Origin: Branchiostoma floridae
Lineage: Eukaryota; Chordata; Leptocardii; Amphioxiformes; Branchiostomatidae
Assembly: GCF_000003815.2 (NCBI RefSeq)
Contig: NC_049987.1
Span: 24,404,591 to 24,468,590, forward strand
DNA: 64,000 bases
Direction of reading: 5' to 3'
Below, piece by piece: positions 61,501 through 64,000 of this stretch (position 1 is its first letter; each line of letters opens with the position of its first letter). Position numbers and translations under genes: made by a program. Under the pieces are notes generated by a model. The model had not been told where the DNA came from. It was given only the letters and a program-made list of their open reading frames with translations, and made no database searches.

Positions 61501-63611
61501 GTTCAGAGTTCTGTACGACTTCGGCTCGCAGTATGGCACAACGGTACGATGTTGCGACAGCCACCTTGGTAACTATGGAATCACTGACTCCGGGAGGGTA
61601 AAGTACATCGACATGGACGCGGTGTTGTCGACAAAGGCAGCTTCGTTGCTCCTCAATAACACGCAGTGTGAAACAGACGAAGACTGTGAGATTCCGGATT
61701 ATGACGACTGTTCCTCCAAGTGCGACACAAATCTAGGACGTTGTCGTGACGTCATGAAGCAAAACGACCTTCACAACTTCTGTACGGTGACCTTGCCACA
61801 CGTACTACTTGAGGAATCAGTGGTTCAAGATCTGGCTGTAGACAAGAAGCTTGTCAAAGAGTTGTGGCAACTGGTTGTCGAGTGTCGAAGGCTGCCGTTG
61901 TACACTACAGTTGAGGACTACAGAGAAAAGAGTATCCAGTACGTGTGGAACAAATTCGACCGAATTGTGCGGGACTTTGAATCTGTGCAATAGAACAGAC
62001 TCCTTCTTTCAAGCTTGTAGATTTGCTGGACAGTAAACTGGTTCATGGGTTTCACTGCATATATGCAGCCAGATTCCTCTCCAAGCAGAGGTTAGTCTCC
62101 GGCTGTTTTTAAAACGTTTTTTAGTCGTTTTTATCGGGCTTTCTATTTTGTATTGTATCTATTATTGTCAAAACCTAAATAGAAAGCCCGATAAAAACGG
62201 CTAAAAAACGTTTAAAAAACTTCCGGAGACTAACCCCTGCTTGAAGAGTAAAGCCAGATGCACTGTGGGCAACATGTCAAAGGTGAAGGCCCCTAACAGG
62301 ACCTAACAGGTCGTGCCTAGATACTGCTTAGAAAAAAAACTTTACCAGTGTGCTACTTCCAGTTGATGATCGTGTCTGTAAGTAACGTATGTTTTGTATA
62401 CGGAAACAATGGTGAATACAGATGCAGAATGCAGTGAATGATAATGATGATGAATTGTGGGAGCCAATACGTTATCAGCTAAATATTCTTTGCCTCGCGT
62501 CTTCCAGATAACCTTGAGTTGAGTTTATTGAGTTTATTGTGATACCCTTTAGCAAATCTTCCAGGGCTCATAAAAACACACAGTATATACAAGCATACAG
62601 ACAGATACAATAACATACACTCAAAACAGATCAGAAGTACCTTCACAACTAAAGTAATCACCATAAATCAACTGAGTACCTTGAAAATCTGCCGAGTTTG
62701 CTCGTGCGTTTCGGGCTTGTCCGGATCGTAGCAGGTGGTGTTACTGATGTTTCCCGCCATGAGGGTTCCGGTCTCGTCCGCCACCTCCCGGGCCAGCCTC
62801 AGGGCGGTCCGGTTCATGGGCTCCAGGTCAGCCTCGCGCCCGATAACCCGCAGCTTCTCACGGTGACCGTAGTACTGAAGGGGAAACAAAATAACATAGA
62901 CGATCACATACATCCGAGTATATTAATACTTTTTGTGAATTTCTTAATGCCATGGCCCTGGCCAACACAGATGTTAGAGATCATCCTCTTCCCTTATTCC
63001 CATTATCTACAATTGTCGCCTTTTTCCTAAGAGCTACATAAGTGTGAATCTCCCTGTAGAACTGAAGTGAATTGCAGACAAAAGTTGAATCTAGTGAATA
63101 AATAAGGTGAAAATTGCAGAGTTGCGTTGTGGTTAGGATTGTTGACTTCAGGACTTAACAAGTTTTGGTTCAAATGTCTGACAGGTACCAAAGTTGTGCC
63201 CTTTGGAAAGGCACTGTCGATCTCTTTCCTTGCTTTACCCAGGTGGAAATGAGCTTCGTTTAGGAACGTTCTTTTGAATGGCGATGGAAGCAGACATAAC
63301 TCTTGACTAAATGCAACTGAGTACAGATATCATAATCTGTGTATTGGTTCAATTTTATGAAAAGTTCAGAAAGCTTTTTTTTTTGTGAATCAAGATGCAG
63401 ACAACAACAGGTGGTCTTACAGTGAACGCCAGCACTACGTCACTTCCGGCGTGTACGAACTCCCGGTACAGCCCCTTCACCAGTTCCGGATGTTCCACCA
63501 CCACTTCCGGTACGAACGCTCCGGCCTTCAGGTAGCCGCGTCGCTCGAACTCGAACAGATATCCCTCCGCCACGATGATGGTCTCTCCAGCCTTCAGCCG
63601 CTCAAGCAACC
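55248..63611 (-). CDS. BHMT: Betaine-homocysteine S-methyltransferase-like enzyme (5'-partial)
   Basis: Minus-strand exons, in coding order, are 63611-63421, 62874-62680, 57527-57416, 57020-56839, 56275-56197 and 55516-55248, with GT-AG borders and a continuous frame of about 342 residues. The first coding exon lies beyond the window. The family transfers a methyl group from betaine (or a related donor) to homocysteine through a zinc ion in a TIM barrel. The zinc-ligand pattern is intact: one Cys in GFNCCRGPF (exon 57020) and the Cys pair in [12 protein letters not shown] (last exon). The start [13 protein letters not shown] matches the family N-terminus. The segment [16 protein letters not shown] and the ending [15 protein letters not shown] are typical of the invertebrate/bacterial BHMT-like branch. 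The long C-terminal arm of vertebrate BHMT is absent. Betaine as substrate is inferred from the family. Probably cytosolic. Confidence 0.92.
56197..56275 (-). CDS. BHMT: BHMT-like gene, 79-bp exon
   Basis: A short exon encoding [20 protein letters not shown] then SLKNHK plus one base. Acceptor GACGCAG, donor AAAG|GTGTGC. It is required to restore the frame between the exons at 57020 and 55516. The PVxYRTxEExPT pattern is characteristic of this family branch. Confidence 0.88.
56322..56590. repeat. 11-bp minisatellite, about 24 copies
   Basis: The unit is ACCATGGCAAG, nearly perfect and containing the palindrome CCATGG. It sits in a BHMT-like intron only 47 bp upstream (minus-strand sense) of the 79-bp exon's acceptor. 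The open frames it creates on both strands are not genes. Confidence 0.97.
56839..57020 (-). CDS. BHMT: BHMT-like gene, exon with first zinc cysteine
   Basis: Encodes [20 protein letters not shown] and [20 protein letters not shown] then [13 protein letters not shown]. The GFNC cysteine is the expected first zinc ligand. Acceptor TTTTGCAG, donor AAG|GTAATT. Confidence 0.92.
57416..57527 (-). CDS. BHMT: BHMT-like gene, 112-bp exon
   Basis: Encodes [20 protein letters not shown] then [17 protein letters not shown]. The GETF segment lines a barrel strand in the family. Acceptor GTCCACAG, donor ATG|GTACGT, phase 1. Confidence 0.92.
58627..58975. mobile_element. hAT-like MITE, CAGGGCTCGAAATAC termini, copy 2
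   Basis: The left end CAGGGCTCGAAATAC pairs with the right end GTATTTCGAGCCTTG. The interior TACCTGCAC/GTGCAGGTA words are shared with 9418-9826. Confidence 0.75.
59541..59620. repeat. 40-bp perfect direct repeat upstream of the DIPK1-like start
   Basis: TAGCAAACTTTATTTTAGAA plus AGACTCCTTGATAAAAC occurs twice without mismatch, about 35 bp before the ATG. The duplication is recent; whether it is in the promoter or 5' UTR is unknown. Confidence 0.85.
59650..59796 (+). CDS. DIPK1-like gene, exon 1 (signal anchor)
   Basis: 49 codons ending CTTQHLTYM; the donor is ATG|GTAAGG at 59797. An extra upstream non-coding exon is possible. Confidence 0.82.
59650..61993 (+). CDS. FAM69/DIPK1-like divergent protein kinase (two exons)
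   Basis: Exons 59650-59796 and 60800-61993 join in phase 0 to give 446 residues, close to the usual 430 of the family. The N-terminus has a signal-anchor helix ([15 protein letters not shown], about residues 13-28), so the rest faces the ER/Golgi lumen. A Cys-rich block ([18 protein letters not shown]) opens the domain. DVILKF (Lys about 108) resembles the kinase beta-3 lysine. [15 protein letters not shown] (about 162-176) is a complete EF-hand loop, a family hallmark. [10 protein letters not shown] and KYIDMDAV (about 301-324) correspond to the catalytic and metal-binding loops. A late Cys cluster ([22 protein letters not shown]) is also typical. Kinase activity is inferred from the family and is uncertain. 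The second in-frame ATG at 59668 is an alternative start. Confidence 0.9.
59794..60246. repeat. Donor-anchored 47-bp minisatellite in the DIPK1-like intron
   Basis: The unit ATGGTAAGGGGAGAATCATT plus ACTTGTTCTTGAGAGGGATT plus GCTCATT begins exactly with the last codon of exon 1 and its donor. It is repeated about ten times. Several copies keep a usable GGTAAGG donor; others carry GCTAAGG or GGTGAGG, and shortened units occur near 60025-60130. Confidence 0.95.
60800..61993 (+). CDS. DIPK1-like gene, exon 2 (kinase-like domain)
   Basis: 397 codons from CGLYADGKV to the TAG at 61991-61993. Acceptor TCTCTTTGCAG. It encodes the whole lumenal domain in one exon without any interruption. Confidence 0.92.
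   Translation, partial: CGLYADGKVQGPLCEAMCSKQLTVHSCLSNRPEKHVLHVSWEQRGPWDTSRDQPDVILKFVSSWYETVNQPQPLPDTNLNHSFLIERQAHYICMENFQSDGSCHSFGLRTVLYADGDSDGKVSQSEFSNMYSLLMQQEFFTLLALNSSESTLDMFGYCGGFYAVQKIEHTCDKIFGRNDHILDVLPPIFTDNINEMLVPMLNKYSEYSAEYLYRNFQQVRIPDWQERVDFITQGFRVLYDFGSQYGTTVRCCDSHLGNYGITDSGRVKYIDMDAVLSTKAASLLLNNTQCETDEDCEIPDYDDCSSKCDTNLGRCRDVMKQNDLHNFCTVTLPHVLLEESVVQDLAVDKKLVKELWQLVVECRRLPLYTTVEDYREKSIQYVWNKFDRIVRDFESVQ
62077..62248. mobile_element. Hairpin MITE just downstream of the DIPK1-like gene
   Basis: Arms of about 70 bp: CAAGCAGAGGTTAGTCTCCG through TTTTTATCGGGCTTTCTATT pair with the right arm AATAGAAAGCCCGATAAAAA through CGGAGACTAACCCCTGCTTG. The loop is only about 25 bp. It starts 84 bp after the stop codon and so probably lies in the 3' UTR. 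Confidence 0.85.
62680..62874 (-). CDS. BHMT: BHMT-like gene, 195-bp exon
   Basis: 65 codons from [20 protein letters not shown] to [11 protein letters not shown], phase 0 at both ends. [17 protein letters not shown] and the LMAGNISNT strand match the family. Acceptor CCTTCAG, donor AAG|GTACTC. Confidence 0.92.
63115..63255 (+). mobile_element. tRNA-derived SINE
   Basis: TTGCGTTGTGGTTAGGATTG (A-box side), TTTTGGTTCAAATGTC (B box), then a GCCCTTTGGAAAGGCACT block common in tRNA-SINE bodies. Confidence 0.5.
63421..63611 (-). CDS. BHMT: BHMT-like gene, first exon inside the window
   Basis: Starts by completing a split codon after the acceptor TTGACCCAG. It encodes [20 protein letters not shown] then [20 protein letters not shown] and SDVVLAFT. 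The donor is ACT|GTAAGA at 63420. The initiating exon must lie above 64000. Confidence 0.92.
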
Positions 63612-64000
63612 CTGGGTCAAATGATACAGATATTTACTTACAATTTGGGTGAACATCAAATACAGTTAGCATTTGTGCAGTCTAAGGATTATTTGCACTC
63701 ATTTAAAACGTCTTGCAATCTACAGGCCATGCCTTTCTGAACATATTGTTTTACCTGAAAGTACGTAACATCAAGTTCCGATCAAGGAGGTTGTATCAAG
63801 TCTTTTTGTTCAGAAAATATGTCTTAAAAGATAGAGATGAATATCAGCCTCCCATTCTTAATACATAGATATATTGATCATCTTTGTAATGGTAATATAC
63901 GTTGATAGTAGTAGATCGTGTTGAGGTTAAGATGTTAAAGCAGAAACAAATTTTGAAACATTAGACTTTGTCCTGGGAGTTCTTCTTTAAAGGGCAAGCA
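63612..64000 (-). other. Start of the first BHMT-like intron
   Basis: Intronic sequence up to the window edge. I see no additional exon or repeat in it. Confidence 0.5.

Larger units (their letters stand above)
57528..62679 (-). other. Intron of the BHMT-like gene hosting another gene
   Basis: This intron lies between the AAG|GTACTC donor at 62679 and the CACAG acceptor at 57528. It contains the complete DIPK1-like gene on the plus strand, two MITEs and a (GT)n run at 57580-57606. The stretches 57610-58620 and 59200-59530 show nothing assignable beyond a short block (TATAGGTTAACCCTCGGATA at 58050) that recurs near 1170. Confidence 0.8.

Overview
This is an animal genomic window, most likely from a cephalochordate (amphioxus, Branchiostoma). 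It has GT-AG introns up to about 34 kb, deuterostome-type gene families, a dense mix of short inverted-repeat DNA transposons (MITEs), tRNA- and 5S-derived SINEs, LINE and Penelope-like remnants, and tandem repeats that start exactly at exon/intron junctions. The species is an inference; nothing in the sequence names it. Two 100-N assembly gaps are present (27382-27481 and 44446-44545).

Three protein-coding genes are supported. (1) A plus-strand six-exon gene (6499-49550) encodes a 280-residue type I membrane protein: signal peptide, one CUB domain, one LDL-receptor class A module, one transmembrane helix and a Cys-rich tail ending in a PDZ-ligand-like Thr-Ala-Val. Its first intron is about 34 kb and holds most of the repeats in the window. 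(2) A minus-strand gene (55248 to beyond 63611, first exon outside the window) encodes a betaine-homocysteine S-methyltransferase-like enzyme with the three zinc-ligand cysteines. (3) A plus-strand two-exon gene (59650-61993) encodes a FAM69/DIPK1-type divergent kinase and lies entirely inside a 4.8-kb intron of gene 2 on the opposite strand.

Layout: 1-6.5 kb, repeats upstream of gene 1; 6.5-40.5 kb, intron 1 of gene 1 with minisatellites (45, 25, 138, 69, about 186 and about 197 bp units), a 5'-truncated LINE with one nonsense codon, an inverted pair of Penelope-like GIY-YIG fragments, a 5S-like SINE and many MITEs; 40.5-49.6 kb, the remaining exons of gene 1 plus an internally deleted mariner; 49.6-55.2 kb, intergenic, with a LINE 3' end and a hAT-like MITE with exact 8-bp target duplications; 55.2-64 kb, the BHMT-like gene with the nested DIPK1-like gene.

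The most striking pattern is in gene 1. Five of its exon edges, including the stop codon, seed tandem duplications that copy the edge together with its splice signal (exon 2 acceptor and donor, exon 4 donor, exon 5 acceptor, and the stop codon). A sixth edge, the exon 3 acceptor, has repeated intronic sequence in front of it. The nested DIPK1-like gene shows the same thing at its only donor. A second recurring pattern is a hammerhead-like core (CTGANGA, stem, GAAA) in Penelope-like 3' tails scattered over the whole window.
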